DNA of 64,000 nucleotides from Pontibacter ummariensis (GCF_900188175.1 NZ_FZOQ01000023.1:1-64000), one strand, 5' to 3'; shown: positions 27,333-36,932, numbered from the stretch's first letter. Program-made: numbers and translations. Notes: generated by a model not told the origin, from the sequence alone.

Positions 27333-28226
27333 ATGCTCTTACTGTATCCGACTTCAGGCAAGCCCTTGAAGCCTGGTAGCAAGTTAATTTGCCTCCTCTT
27401 ACTTTTTATCTTCTGCCTTCCGGCATGGGCACAATCGCCCCTTTTAACCCCAGATGTTCCTGACCGGCACCAACCGATCTATGCCGATACAAGCCAGGCG
27501 CTATCCGGCTTCCCCTTCAGGACCCTTTCCCCTGAACAACCGGGCTTCGTAAGAACCGCGGCCCTGGCAGCAGCAGGGGCCGGTTTGTGGGCAGCAACGT
27601 ATGCGTTTCTTGATGAGCCTTTGCAGCAGCTCTCCCAAAGCAGCCGCAGCACTACAACAAATGCCATAGCCCGTACGGTAGAGCCGCTCGGACGCCCCTC
27701 TAATGCGGTATCAATAGCTGGTGCACTAGCAGTGGGAGGGCTTTTACTGAAAAAGCAAAAGTTACAACGGGCAGGCCTCATTGGGATGGGAAGTGTGATG
27801 GCAAGCGCTGTCGCCACAAACGCCCTGAAAAACACCTTTCACAGGCACCGGCCAAGTGCAACGGCAGAAAATCATGTCTTTGATGGGATGGTGCGGGACA
27901 ATGACAATACTTCGCTGCCCTCTTCACACACGGCCACCGCTTTTGCATTGGCTACTTCTGTGGCAACAGCTTATAAAGGACATAAATGGGTGCCACCGGT
28001 AGCTTATGGTGTGGCATCGCTGGTTGGGCTGTCCCGCATCCACGACAACGCCCATTGGGCAACAGATGTAGTAGCAGGTGCCGCCGTAGGCTATTTTACG
28101 GCTAAAGGAGTAACTTACCTGTACGATGTGGTCAACCAAAAACTTAACATCCGAAAGCAGCGGTTATTGCTAGCCCCGCAGGTAGGATTGAAGTCAGGAG
28201 GCCTCAACGCTACCCTCGTTTTCTAG
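27333..28226 (+). CDS. PAP2 family phosphatase
   Basis: A 297-residue protein with a signal peptide (cleavage after AWAQ) and membrane segments. The three PAP2 motifs are complete: K166 to R173-P174, P196-S197-S198-H199, and S234-R235 to H241 and D245. The active site faces the periplasm. It would dephosphorylate a lipid phosphate such as phosphatidate or undecaprenyl pyrophosphate. It is a single-gene unit convergent with tex. Confidence 0.9.
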   Translation: MLLLYPTSGKPLKPGSKLICLLLLFIFCLPAWAQSPLLTPDVPDRHQPIYADTSQALSGFPFRTLSPEQPGFVRTAALAAAGAGLWAATYAFLDEPLQQLSQSSRSTTTNAIARTVEPLGRPSNAVSIAGALAVGGLLLKKQKLQRAGLIGMGSVMASAVATNALKNTFHRHRPSATAENHVFDGMVRDNDNTSLPSSHTATAFALATSVATAYKGHKWVPPVAYGVASLVGLSRIHDNAHWATDVVAGAAVGYFTAKGVTYLYDVVNQKLNIRKQRLLLAPQVGLKSGGLNATLVF

Positions 28227-28242
28227 CCAGGCCGCAGGGCAT

Positions 28243-28285
28243 AAACAAAAAGGGGCTGCACTTACCGTGCAGCCCCTTTTTGTTT
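28243..28285. terminator. 19-bp bidirectional terminator
   Basis: Perfect 19-base arms (28243-28261, 28267-28285) with loop TTACC and A/T runs between the convergent PAP2 and Tex genes. Confidence 0.88.
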
Positions 28286-28293
28286 GCCTAATG

Positions 28294-30552
28294 CTATTTA
28301 AACATGCCTTTCAGTTTGGCGAGTTTTGCCTGGAAGTCGTCCACTGGCTCTTCCTCGCGTCCTTTGCGGCCGCCTTTGTTGCGATTACCGCCTCCGGCTG
28401 GCTTGGCTGCGGCAGGGTCCCCTTTCATGCTAAGGGAAATGCGCTTGCGGGCCTCATCCACCTCCAGCACCGTTACCTCTACCTTCTGCCCCACCTTCAC
28501 GATTTCATGCGGATTGCTTACGAAGCGGTCTGAGAGGTGACTCACGTGTACCAACCCGTCCTGGTGTACGCCAATATCCACGAAGGCACCGAAGGCGGTG
28601 ATGTTGGTCACGATGCCTGGCAGCTTCATGCCGGCACGCAGGTCTTTGATCTCGTTCACGCCTTCTGTAAAGCTGAACGCCTCAAAGGTCTCCCGTGGGT
28701 CGCGGCCTGGCTTTGCTAATTCGCTGATAATGTCCTGCAGGGTTGGCAGACCTACTGTGTCGGTCACGTACTTTTTCAGTTCTATCTTTTTGCGCAACTC
28801 ATCGCTCTTGATCAGGTCCTGCACCGTTACGCCCAGGTCTTTGGCCATCTGCTCCACGATCGGGTAGCTTTCCGGGTGCACAGCAGAGGCATCCAACGGG
28901 TTCTTGGCATCCCGAATGCGGAGGAAGCCTGCTGCCTGCTCAAAGGCTTTATCGCCCAGGCGGGATACTTTTTTCAGCTCGGCACGCGTACGGAAAGGAC
29001 CGTTCTGATTACGGTACTCCACGATGTTCTGCGCCAGCGCAGGGCCTAGACCGGAAACGTAGGTCAGCAACTGCTTGCTGGCCGTGTTTACTTCCACACC
29101 TACCGCGTTCACGCAGCTCATTACCACGTCGTCTAACGAGTGCTTCAGGGCCGACTGGTCCACATCGTGCTGGTACTGGCCTACCCCGATGGATTTTGGA
29201 TCGATCTTCACCAGCTCCGCCAGCGGGTCCATTAAGCGACGGCCAATGGACACGGCACCACGCACGGTTACGTCTTGATCCGGGAACTCCTCACGGGCTA
29301 CCTCGGAGGCAGAATAAATAGAGGCTCCGCTTTCATTCACCATCACCACCAGCACAGAGGCTGGTAGCTTCAGGCTTTTTACAAAGGCTTCTGTTTCGCG
29401 GCTGGCGGTACCATTGCCAATGGCAATGGCCTCCACCTCAAAGCGCGTGACCATGTAGCGCACGGCCTGCGCAGCCTCCTGCTCCTTATGCTGTCCGGTA
29501 TGCGGGTAAATGGTTTCGTTGTGCAATAGCTTACCCTGCTTATCCAGCACGACAGATTTCACACCTGTTCTGAAACCAGGGTCCAGCGCCAACACAGTTT
29601 TCTGACCGAGTGGCGAAGACAGCAACAGCTGGCGCAGGTTGTCTGCAAACACCCGGATGGCTTCCTCGTCAGCACGCTTCTTAGAGTTTAGGCGCACCTC
29701 TGTTTCCATGCTCAGCTTCAGCAAGCGCTTATAGCAGTCTTTCACGGCTAGCTTCACTTGTTCCGAGGCCGCGTTGTTGCCCTGCACAAACATGTCCTCC
29801 AGCTTGGCCAGCGCCGCTTCCTCCTCTGGCTGTGCCGTCAGCATCAGTACCATTTCGGTTTCGCCGCGGCGCATAGCCAGTACGCGGTGCGAAGGCGCCT
29901 TCTCGATTGGCTCCTCCCACTCAAAGTAGTCTTTGAACTTCTGGCCTTCCTCTTCCTTGCCCATCATCACACGGCTTTTGAAAACACCTTGCTTCTCGAA
30001 CAGCTGGCGCATGGTGGCGCGGGCCTCAGCGTTCTCGTTCATCCACTCGGCCATGATGTCGCGGGCCCCGGCAAGGGCCTCGTTCACGTCCTTCACCTCT
30101 TTCTCCTCCGAGACAAAGTTGGCAGCCTCGGCTTCTACGTCGAAGTTTTCCTGCGCGAACAGGCGCTCTGCCAGTGGCTCCAGCCCTTTTTCACGGGCAA
30201 TGGTGGCGCGGGTACGGCGCTTCGGCTTGTAAGGCAGGTAAATATCCTCCAGCACAGCCATCGTTTCGGCCGCCATGATCTGCGCCTCCAGTTCCGGTGT
30301 CAGCTTCTCCTGGTCACGGATAGACTTCAGAATGCTCTCGCGGCGCTTGTCCAGCTCACGCAGCTGCTCCAGCCTGTCGCGGATACCGGCAATCTGTACC
30401 TCGTCCAAAGAGCCCGTGGCTTCCTTACGGTAACGTGAGATAAACGGCACCGTAGCCCCCTCATCCAGCAAGTTTGCCGTGGCCTCTACCTGTTTGATGG
30501 TGATAGAGAGCTCTGAGGCAATTTTTAAAAGGTGTTCTAAATTTGGTTCCAT
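28294..30552 (-). CDS. tex: Tex family S1 RNA-binding transcription accessory protein
   Basis: From the ATG at 30552 it is 752 residues, normal for Tex; the open frame extends 13 codons upstream. Domains in order: helical N-terminal Tex region, a YqgF-like fold in the middle (VLALDPGFRTGVKS), a helix-hairpin-helix pair (ASKQLLTYVSGLGPALAQNIVEYRN and the following helix), and a C-terminal S1 domain (PGIVTNITAFGAFVDIG). The tail is Gly/Arg-rich. Tex binds nucleic acids and influences transcription; it is conserved and usually monocistronic, as here. Confidence 0.95.
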   Translation of the reverse strand: MEPNLEHLLKIASELSITIKQVEATANLLDEGATVPFISRYRKEATGSLDEVQIAGIRDRLEQLRELDKRRESILKSIRDQEKLTPELEAQIMAAETMAVLEDIYLPYKPKRRTRATIAREKGLEPLAERLFAQENFDVEAEAANFVSEEKEVKDVNEALAGARDIMAEWMNENAEARATMRQLFEKQGVFKSRVMMGKEEEGQKFKDYFEWEEPIEKAPSHRVLAMRRGETEMVLMLTAQPEEEAALAKLEDMFVQGNNAASEQVKLAVKDCYKRLLKLSMETEVRLNSKKRADEEAIRVFADNLRQLLLSSPLGQKTVLALDPGFRTGVKSVVLDKQGKLLHNETIYPHTGQHKEQEAAQAVRYMVTRFEVEAIAIGNGTASRETEAFVKSLKLPASVLVVMVNESGASIYSASEVAREEFPDQDVTVRGAVSIGRRLMDPLAELVKIDPKSIGVGQYQHDVDQSALKHSLDDVVMSCVNAVGVEVNTASKQLLTYVSGLGPALAQNIVEYRNQNGPFRTRAELKKVSRLGDKAFEQAAGFLRIRDAKNPLDASAVHPESYPIVEQMAKDLGVTVQDLIKSDELRKKIELKKYVTDTVGLPTLQDIISELAKPGRDPRETFEAFSFTEGVNEIKDLRAGMKLPGIVTNITAFGAFVDIGVHQDGLVHVSHLSDRFVSNPHEIVKVGQKVEVTVLEVDEARKRISLSMKGDPAAAKPAGGGNRNKGGRKGREEEPVDDFQAKLAKLKGMFK

Positions 30553-30632
30553 TATATTGATATAAGACAATAGGCTAATCTGCAGCCGCAATAGGGTGAG
30601 TACTACGCATCCCTGTTCTACATTCGCAGCTG

Positions 30633-30673
30633 TTGACCTCCCTTTGCCTGAACTTCTTGCAAAGGGAGGTCAA
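30633..30673. promoter_or_regulatory. 15-bp-armed palindrome at the tex promoter
   Basis: Perfect 15-base arms (30633-30647 and 30659-30673) with an 11-base centre. The right arm overlaps the tex -7 box at 30671-30678. Since the transcript should start inside the right arm, an operator palindrome is more likely than an RNA hairpin. Confidence 0.55.
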
Positions 30674-30678
30674 ATTTA
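30671..30678 (-). promoter_or_regulatory. Bacteroidota -7 box for tex
   Basis: TAAATTTG on the minus strand matches TAnnTTTG and lies about 120 bases upstream of the tex ATG. No clear -33 TTTG is seen. Confidence 0.5.
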
Positions 30679-30782
30679 AGGCATAATGCCTAAACGCGAA
30701 AAGACTTTAACTTAAAAGCCGCCCGCTTTTATCAGTAACCTGACAAGTAGCTTCTGGAGCAGGCGCTTCCCTCCAAAATTGT

Positions 30783-30790
30783 TACCTTTG
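30783..30790 (+). promoter_or_regulatory. -7 box that fixes the start of the MscS-type gene
   Basis: TACCTTTG matches the consensus and lies 40 bases before the ATG at 30830. Because it is downstream of the TTG at 30779, it argues against the longer start. Confidence 0.5.
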
Positions 30791-30829
30791 TCTTATTCGC
30801 ATTGTAAACCAAGTCTCAGGCCCAAACAA

Positions 30830-32152
30830 ATGCAAAACGCCCGCATCATCTCCACTGTTTCTCACTGGATTTTTGACCACCTTGTTGCCATGGGCATGCC
30901 CCGGCTAACAGCGACCTACGTGAACATGCTGCTCTTGCTTAGCCTGGTGCTCTTGCTGCTTTACGTATCGCGGTTGGTGACGCGGGCCATCCTGAGAGGG
31001 ACAGCACACCGCTTTGCGAAGAAGACCGCTACCCAGTTTGATGATTACCTCATCCGGAACAGGTTCTTCAGCATAATTTCTCTGGGAGTACCTTTGGTGA
31101 TTGTGGTGCAGGCTCTGCCCATTGTTTTTTATGACTTTCAGGAATGGATAAAGCCCCTGCGCACCCTGACTGACATTTACCTCATCCTCCTGGCTATCTG
31201 GACCGTGCGCGCCTTACTTCGCACCTTAAAGGACTACCTCAAAACCACCTCACTTTTCAAGGACAAACCCGTGGAAAGCTTTGTACAGGTACTCACCATC
31301 TTCCTGTACTTTGTGGGTGGCCTGCTGATCTTCTCGCTGCTCACCGGCAAGTCGGTTTGGGCCTTTATTACGGCTATGGGTGCTGCCTCCGCTATCCTGC
31401 TCCTGGTGTTTAAAGACACCATTCTGGGCTTTGTGGCCAGCATACAGGTATCTAGTAACGACATGGTGCGCATCGGCGATTGGATTACCATGGAAAAGTA
31501 TGGGGCTGATGGCGACGTGATCGAGATCAACCTGACGACTGTGAAGGTGCAGAACTTCGACATGACCATCACGACTATCCCCACCTACTACCTCATCTCT
31601 GACTCCTTTAAAAACTGGCGGGGCATGCAGAATGCGGGTGGGCGCCGCATCAAACGTTCTATCCACATCAAGATCTCCAGCATCCGTTACCTGTCACCAG
31701 AGGATATACAGAAGCTGAGCAAAATTGGGCTGATCAAGGACTACCTGCTGCAGCGACAGGCAGAAATAAGTGCACATAACGAGCGGAAGGAAGTGGACAG
31801 CTCTCTGCTCATCAATGGCCGTAGCCTGACGAACATTGGTGTTTTCCGAAAGTACATTGATGCCTATATTGCCCAGCACGAGTTCACGCATAAGTCCATG
31901 ACCATGATGGTGCGCCAGTTGGAACCAACCACTACCGGCATGCCGATCGAGCTGTACGTGTTCACAAACGAGGTGCGCTGGGAGAAGTACGAGCTGATCA
32001 TGGCCGATATTTTCGATCACCTGCTGGCGGCTGTGCGCTACTTTGACCTGCAGGTGTTTGAAGTGCCAGCAGCCGATGATATCCGCAGCCTTGGTCTTCG
32101 GGTGCCCGACAGCTCCAGCCTAATCCCACCGGTAGAGACGATGCAGAATTAA
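30830..32152 (+). CDS. Mechanosensitive channel, MscS/YbdG-type
   Basis: 440 residues from the ATG at 30830. Five or so membrane segments are followed by the MscS pore helix and beta domain: AFITAMGAASAILLLVFKDTILGFVASIQ, then GDWITMEKYGADGDVIEI and TTIPTYYLISDSFKNW. The YbdG-like variant has this insert and long C-terminal alpha/beta domain. It would release solutes on osmotic downshift at the inner membrane. A promoter box lies just upstream. Confidence 0.9.
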   Translation: MQNARIISTVSHWIFDHLVAMGMPRLTATYVNMLLLLSLVLLLLYVSRLVTRAILRGTAHRFAKKTATQFDDYLIRNRFFSIISLGVPLVIVVQALPIVFYDFQEWIKPLRTLTDIYLILLAIWTVRALLRTLKDYLKTTSLFKDKPVESFVQVLTIFLYFVGGLLIFSLLTGKSVWAFITAMGAASAILLLVFKDTILGFVASIQVSSNDMVRIGDWITMEKYGADGDVIEINLTTVKVQNFDMTITTIPTYYLISDSFKNWRGMQNAGGRRIKRSIHIKISSIRYLSPEDIQKLSKIGLIKDYLLQRQAEISAHNERKEVDSSLLINGRSLTNIGVFRKYIDAYIAQHEFTHKSMTMMVRQLEPTTTGMPIELYVFTNEVRWEKYELIMADIFDHLLAAVRYFDLQVFEVPAADDIRSLGLRVPDSSSLIPPVETMQN

Positions 32153-32234
32153 GGCAGGATTTTTGAGAAAGTTACTTACACCTTACAGCAGCCTTAGCTT
32201 AAACCAGGCTTTCCTGCTTCCGCTATTCTTGTAG

Positions 32235-33635
32235 ATGGATACCAAAGAAGAAAAATCGACGCGTCGCTCTCGCTACCAGTACGTGCTGCTGTTCTTACTG
32301 CTGCTCACCGCCTGTGTGGTGCGCCCGTTGGACCGTACCCCTTACCAGGAAACGGAGTATTACGAAGAGACGATCGAGGAACTGGAAGAGCATCCTGCTA
32401 CGGTCAGCCAGGGCGATACGCTGCAGGTAGGATGGGCAAAGGTAAACGTAACACCGCCTACAGGCACTCCCCTGGCCGGTTACGGCAAGCGCCTTGGCAT
32501 GGCCTATGAGGAAGTGCATGACTCGGCCTGGGTGCGGACCTTCGCCTTCAGCAATGGCAAAACGGAGGCTTATTATGTGGCCCTGGACCTCCTGATCGTG
32601 CCCATGGAGGTGCTGCAGAACTTAGAGGAAGCATACCCTGCACTGGGCCTGAAGCCCGAACAGGTATACCTGAGCGCCACCCATAGCCACACCAGCTTTG
32701 GCGGCTGGGGCAAGAAGCTGGGGGTTAAAGTGATGTCGGGTAAGTACGACGAGGAGTTGGTAGAGCGCCTGACGCGGCAGATTGTACAGAGCATGCAGTT
32801 GGCCCGCCAGCACATGAAACCTACCAAAGTAGGCTACGGCAGCACCAGTGCTGCCAGCCTGGTCAGAAACCGACTGCTAAAAGACCCGGAGAACCCTTTT
32901 CACCAGGACCACCTGACAAACCGCGACACGCAACTGCGGTTCCTGAAATTCGAACGCCCGGACGGCACCCTCGCTGTCCTGTCTTTTTTCGCCGCGCACC
33001 CCACCATACTTCCCTCCGCTGCCCCTGAATTGTCCAGAGACTACCCGGGCGTGTTGGTAGATGCACTGGAGGAACGGATTAGCTTTGCTGCTTTTTCGGC
33101 GGGTGCCGTAGGCAGCCACAGCCCCGTCTACTTTGATGGCGATACTTACGAAAGCACAGTAGAAGTGGGTGGTCAGTTGGCTGAGTTGCTACGAGAACAG
33201 TTGATCAATGTGTCCACAGCGTATGTGCGTACCCTTGGCTACGGCCGTGTACACCTGGAACTGCCCGACCCACACTGGCGCATCAGCCGGGGCATTCGTC
33301 TGGCGCCCTTCCTCTTTAACAGCCTGTTTGGTGAGCACCCGGCCTACGCTACCAGCCTGCAGTTAGGTAACATTGTGCTGTTAGGTGCTCCGGCCGATTA
33401 CTCTGGGGAGTTTGTGCCACACCTTGAGCAACAGGCACAGGACCAGGGACAGCAGGCGATTGTCACCAGTTTTAACGGCGGCTACATCGGCTACATCACT
33501 CCGGATAAGTACTATAACCTGGATGGGTACGAGACGCGCAGCATGAACTTCTTTGGTCCCTACAGCGGCAGTTATTTAACAGAAATGCTATGCAGGTTGC
33601 TCCAACAGCATCAGGTTAGCTCTTTTAAAAACTAG
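32235..33635 (+). CDS. Neutral ceramidase-like lipoprotein
   Basis: A 466-residue lipoprotein (lipobox LLTAC, Cys27). The N-terminal domain of the neutral/alkaline ceramidase family is visible: GWAKVNVTPPTGTPLAGYG, SATHSHTSFGGW, a second zinc ligand region FFAAHPT, and the AVGSHSP loop. The Zn ligands are His in these motifs. It lacks the usual C-terminal ceramidase domain. Since Bacteroidota make sphingolipids, a ceramide-type substrate is plausible but unproven. Confidence 0.8.
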   Translation: MDTKEEKSTRRSRYQYVLLFLLLLTACVVRPLDRTPYQETEYYEETIEELEEHPATVSQGDTLQVGWAKVNVTPPTGTPLAGYGKRLGMAYEEVHDSAWVRTFAFSNGKTEAYYVALDLLIVPMEVLQNLEEAYPALGLKPEQVYLSATHSHTSFGGWGKKLGVKVMSGKYDEELVERLTRQIVQSMQLARQHMKPTKVGYGSTSAASLVRNRLLKDPENPFHQDHLTNRDTQLRFLKFERPDGTLAVLSFFAAHPTILPSAAPELSRDYPGVLVDALEERISFAAFSAGAVGSHSPVYFDGDTYESTVEVGGQLAELLREQLINVSTAYVRTLGYGRVHLELPDPHWRISRGIRLAPFLFNSLFGEHPAYATSLQLGNIVLLGAPADYSGEFVPHLEQQAQDQGQQAIVTSFNGGYIGYITPDKYYNLDGYETRSMNFFGPYSGSYLTEMLCRLLQQHQVSSFKN

Positions 33636-33880
33636 CCTACGAAAGCACCTTTCGATATCTGTCTAATTCCCTTTCATTCAGCCATACAACTTTCATCCAA
33701 CGCCCCCGAATAGTAGTTTATCAAAACCGAATAGAATAATACAACCAGCACTTTACAATAAAAAAGACAACACAATGCTTTTCTTTAAATAGTCATAAAC
33801 ACCACACCCCATATAGCAGTTTAATATAATAGAGCAGGCCTTGTACTTGCTTCAAAATGTACAACAAAACAAACTGAAAT

Positions 33881-34114
33881 ATGGAGTTAGCAATGATAAA
33901 CATACCGAATATAATTTTTATGACGACCATCGCACTATACCTGATGCTATTGGCTTTTATCCTGACCTGGGTCTATTTTGATGCAGAGCAGCGGGGCGTG
34001 AACGGATGGGTCGTCATGTCACTGGCCTTTTTCTCTGGGACGCTCTTTGGCACCATCGTCTGGTTAGTACTGCGCCCCAAACTGAAGCCACAGCCTATCC
34101 CGGTGAGGCGCTAA
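33881..34114 (+). CDS. Small two-helix membrane protein
   Basis: A 77-residue protein with two membrane helices (about 13-32 and 43-64) joined by an acidic loop (FDAEQRGVNGW) and a basic Pro-rich tail. The pattern resembles PLDc_N-type small membrane proteins; no function is known. Another such protein is at 62568. It is preceded by about 245 bases without a clear feature. Confidence 0.65.
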   Translation: MELAMINIPNIIFMTTIALYLMLLAFILTWVYFDAEQRGVNGWVVMSLAFFSGTLFGTIVWLVLRPKLKPQPIPVRR

Positions 34115-34174
34115 GTACCCTTTTATTTAGGCCTTAAAGTGCCAACCCGCCGCTAAAGTGTAACAGCTATTCTT

Positions 34175-34182
34175 TATATTTG
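34175..34182 (+). promoter_or_regulatory. -7 box for the patatin gene
   Basis: TATATTTG is an exact consensus match 31 bases before the ATG at 34214. No -33 TTG is visible at the standard distance. Confidence 0.55.
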
Positions 34183-34213
34183 AAGATAACAGCACCTTAA
34201 CGTGTTGCTTCTT

Positions 34214-35269
34214 ATGCTAAAAAATACCCTGCTGTTCCTTTTTCTGCTGGTTGGCACTACTGTTTTCAGCCAGTCCCAAACCCGCTATTATAACCTGGCG
34301 CTGGAAGGCGGCGGCATACGCGGCATTGCCTACGGTGGTGCCTTAAAAGAGCTAGAGGAGCATCATATATTGCAGGGCGTTAAGCGTGTGGCCGGCACCT
34401 CAGCTGGTGCCATACAGGCGGCCCTCCTGGCAGTAGGCTATAGCCCTGATGAGATTACAGAGATCACCTTCAAAACTCCTATTCAGCAGTTTAACGACGG
34501 TCGGTTTATATTTTTTGGTGGCACGAATCGCTTGTTTAAGCAGTACGGCTGGTACCGGGGCGATAAGTTCACTGAGTGGCTGGGAGAACAGCTACAAGCT
34601 AAAACAGGAAGGGCCGACATCACCTTTGCGGAGTTGCACCAGCTCAGCGGGCAGGAAAGCTTCCGGGACCTTTACGTCACCGGTACCAACCTCACAGACC
34701 AATGCACCGTCGTTTTCTCGCACGAAACCTACCCCGACATGCAGGTAAAGCACGCCGTCCGGATCTCTATGTCAGTGCCCTTGTACTTCCGCGCCGTGTT
34801 GCTCGATCAAAAGGGCCGCGTGGTATCCAAAGCACAGAAAGGACAGGAGGTGGATGTGTTGGTAGATGGCGGCATACTGGCTAACTTCCCTTTAGACGTG
34901 TTCGACAAGGAAGCATACCTGCAGAAATCCCAGCCGCAGCCGGATAACTATGACGCCGCTGGCCGGTTCCACAACCCGCAAACGCTGGGCCTGCGGCTGG
35001 ACCGCGATGAGCAAATTGCCTATGACCTAAACCAGGCAGGTCTTGCCCCCTATAGAATAGAGAAGTTCGGGGATTACATGGGAGCTTTTTATACCATCAT
35101 GAAAGAGAACCTGAACCGGCAGGGGTTAACGTCACAGGATTGGGCTCGCACCATTTCGGTGAGTACAGCCGGCTATAGTCCGCGGGTGCGCAAACTCTCC
35201 GAAGAAGACAAAGTAGTTTTGCTGAAAAGTGGTCAGAGAGGCGTACAGGCCTTTCTCAATCGTGATTAA
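34214..35269 (+). CDS. Patatin-like phospholipase, exported
   Basis: 351 residues from the ATG at 34214 (an upstream GTG at 34202 is in frame but less likely). A signal peptide ends at FSQ. The patatin site is complete: oxyanion loop GGGIRG (32-37), Ser63 in GTSAG and Asp218 in DGG. Such enzymes hydrolyse phospholipids at the outer membrane or in the periplasm. It is followed seven bases after its stop by the alpha/beta hydrolase, in an operon. Confidence 0.88.
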   Translation: MLKNTLLFLFLLVGTTVFSQSQTRYYNLALEGGGIRGIAYGGALKELEEHHILQGVKRVAGTSAGAIQAALLAVGYSPDEITEITFKTPIQQFNDGRFIFFGGTNRLFKQYGWYRGDKFTEWLGEQLQAKTGRADITFAELHQLSGQESFRDLYVTGTNLTDQCTVVFSHETYPDMQVKHAVRISMSVPLYFRAVLLDQKGRVVSKAQKGQEVDVLVDGGILANFPLDVFDKEAYLQKSQPQPDNYDAAGRFHNPQTLGLRLDRDEQIAYDLNQAGLAPYRIEKFGDYMGAFYTIMKENLNRQGLTSQDWARTISVSTAGYSPRVRKLSEEDKVVLLKSGQRGVQAFLNRD

Positions 35270-35276
35270 AACACCA

Positions 35277-36251
35277 ATGGCAGCAAGTGCTACGGCTCCC
35301 CTCCTCAAAGAGTCACTATATGTACCCGTTACCGCCACAGACACCCTGCATGTGAAGCGCTTTAGCGTACAGCAGCAGGGCCCTCCGGCCTTGCTGCTGC
35401 ATGGCTCCATCGAGAACGGGCGTATCTTTTACTCCAAGTCCGGCAAGGGCTTTGCCCCCTACCTGGCCAGCCAGGGGTTCGACGTGTTTGTACCCGACCT
35501 GCGTGGCCGGGGGAAAAGTATCCCCAGGATATCGGGGAGCTCTTCTTTCGGCCTCACGCATAGCTTAGAGGAAGACATACCGGCCATTATCAGCAAGATC
35601 AAGGAGCTGAAGGGAGACGTGCCGCAGTACTGGGGAGCGCACTCCTGGGGCGGTGTGCTGCTGCTGGCCTACCTGGCCCGCCCTGTCGTTGCGGTAAAGG
35701 TCCCCTCCTTGGTCTTCTTTGCCAGCAAGCGCCGCATCAGCATCTGGAGCCCTAAGAAGTTCTTTATGATAGACGTGATGTGGTACTGGGTGTCTAAAGC
35801 GGTGATAGGCGCAAAAGGATACCTGCCTGCCAAACAGTTGAAAATGGGTTCCGACAGTGAAACATTCCTGACGCATGAGCAAACCAACGAGTGGGTAGTA
35901 AAGCGCCAGTGGCGGCACTGGAAAGACGGCTTTGACTATGCCCAGGCCTTACAGCAAATGCAGCTTCCTCCTACGCTTTACCTGTGCGGTGCCAAGGATG
36001 AAGTGTTGGGGCACCCCACAGACGTGGAGAAACTCCTGCTGGAAACCGGGGCCAAAAACAGTCAGCTGCAAGTCCTTAGTAAAGCCAACGGCAACCTGCA
36101 TGATTATGGGCATGTAGACATCCTGACCCACCCTGATGCTGCCCAGGATCATTTTCCGGTGGCAGTGGCGTGGTTAAAAAAATTTACTTTCTTGCAACCA
36201 ACAAACGGAAACCCGGGTCATGAGGATGATTCCGGACCGTCCAGAAACTAA
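35277..36251 (+). CDS. Alpha/beta hydrolase
   Basis: 324 residues from the ATG at 35277; the open frame continues upstream into the patatin gene. The nucleophile elbow is GAHSWGG, the acid is in CGAKDEVLG and the His in HDYGHVDIL, with an HGSIENG oxyanion region near the start. No signal peptide. It is translationally close to the patatin gene and may process lipid-derived esters. The 3-prime end overlaps slightly with the reading region of the next lipoprotein. Confidence 0.85.
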   Translation: MAASATAPLLKESLYVPVTATDTLHVKRFSVQQQGPPALLLHGSIENGRIFYSKSGKGFAPYLASQGFDVFVPDLRGRGKSIPRISGSSSFGLTHSLEEDIPAIISKIKELKGDVPQYWGAHSWGGVLLLAYLARPVVAVKVPSLVFFASKRRISIWSPKKFFMIDVMWYWVSKAVIGAKGYLPAKQLKMGSDSETFLTHEQTNEWVVKRQWRHWKDGFDYAQALQQMQLPPTLYLCGAKDEVLGHPTDVEKLLLETGAKNSQLQVLSKANGNLHDYGHVDILTHPDAAQDHFPVAVAWLKKFTFLQPTNGNPGHEDDSGPSRN

Positions 36252-36282
36252 GACTAAAATTTCGTATAACGATACCTTCTGC

Positions 36283-36861
36283 ATGAAGACAACCATTACA
36301 TCTCTACTCTTGCTGCTCTTTGGCGCGGCCACGCTTACTTCCTGCGAGGAATGTGGTGAAATGAAAATAAATGAACCGACCGGCGAAGATGTAAAGTGGC
36401 TTGTGTATGAAAAGGACGACATAGCCCGCTTTTTAACAGAAGAGAAAGATACCATAACCTACGTACGCTCTGTAGCAACGGTGCAAAACGTGCCTGGCGA
36501 AGGCTACTCGGCAAGCGATGAATGCGTAGAGCAGCTAGACACACAGGTGATCAACATCATAGAGGATGTAGAAAAAAAACAGCCTTACCTGGGTACCTCT
36601 ATATTGAGCAAGACCGACACCTTGTTAGTGAGAGTAGGCGTTGGCAAGTTGGGAGCCTGGGAAATAAATAAAGACAAGCCCACGCATCAGTCCCTAGAAG
36701 TGAATGGGAAAACCTATGCAAGCGTTTTTGAGGTAAAGCCAGGCAACAACACGGCCAGCCCGCAGCCTACCGACGTGAAGCGCATCCTGTTTAACAAAGA
36801 GCAGGGCTTTCTGAGCATAGAATTTCACAATGGCAAAAAGCTGGAGCGCATAGACCAATAG
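36283..36861 (+). CDS. Hypothetical lipoprotein
   Basis: 192 residues from the ATG at 36283 with a clear lipobox (LTSC). The mature part has two Cys pairs near the start (SCEECGE and SDECVEQ) and a beta-rich body. I do not recognise a family. It starts 31 bases after the hydrolase stop on the same strand, so it is the likely third gene of the patatin operon. A terminator hairpin follows. Confidence 0.7.
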   Translation: MKTTITSLLLLLFGAATLTSCEECGEMKINEPTGEDVKWLVYEKDDIARFLTEEKDTITYVRSVATVQNVPGEGYSASDECVEQLDTQVINIIEDVEKKQPYLGTSILSKTDTLLVRVGVGKLGAWEINKDKPTHQSLEVNGKTYASVFEVKPGNNTASPQPTDVKRILFNKEQGFLSIEFHNGKKLERIDQ

Positions 36862-36882
36862 GTCATTAAAGCCCGGAAAGCA

Positions 36883-36915
36883 AAATGGCTGCCCGCTACA
36901 TGCAGGCAGCCATTT
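36883..36915. terminator. Terminator between the lipoprotein and peroxiredoxin genes
   Basis: Eleven-base perfect arms (36883-36893, 36905-36915) between the stops of convergent genes, with an A run before and T-rich sequence after. Confidence 0.75.
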
Positions 36916-36932
36916 CTATTTTGTAGGTTCTC

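Noticed and set aside
29758..30438. 226-codon open frame on the + strand inside tex
   Set aside because: Antisense shadow of tex; no recognisable protein features.
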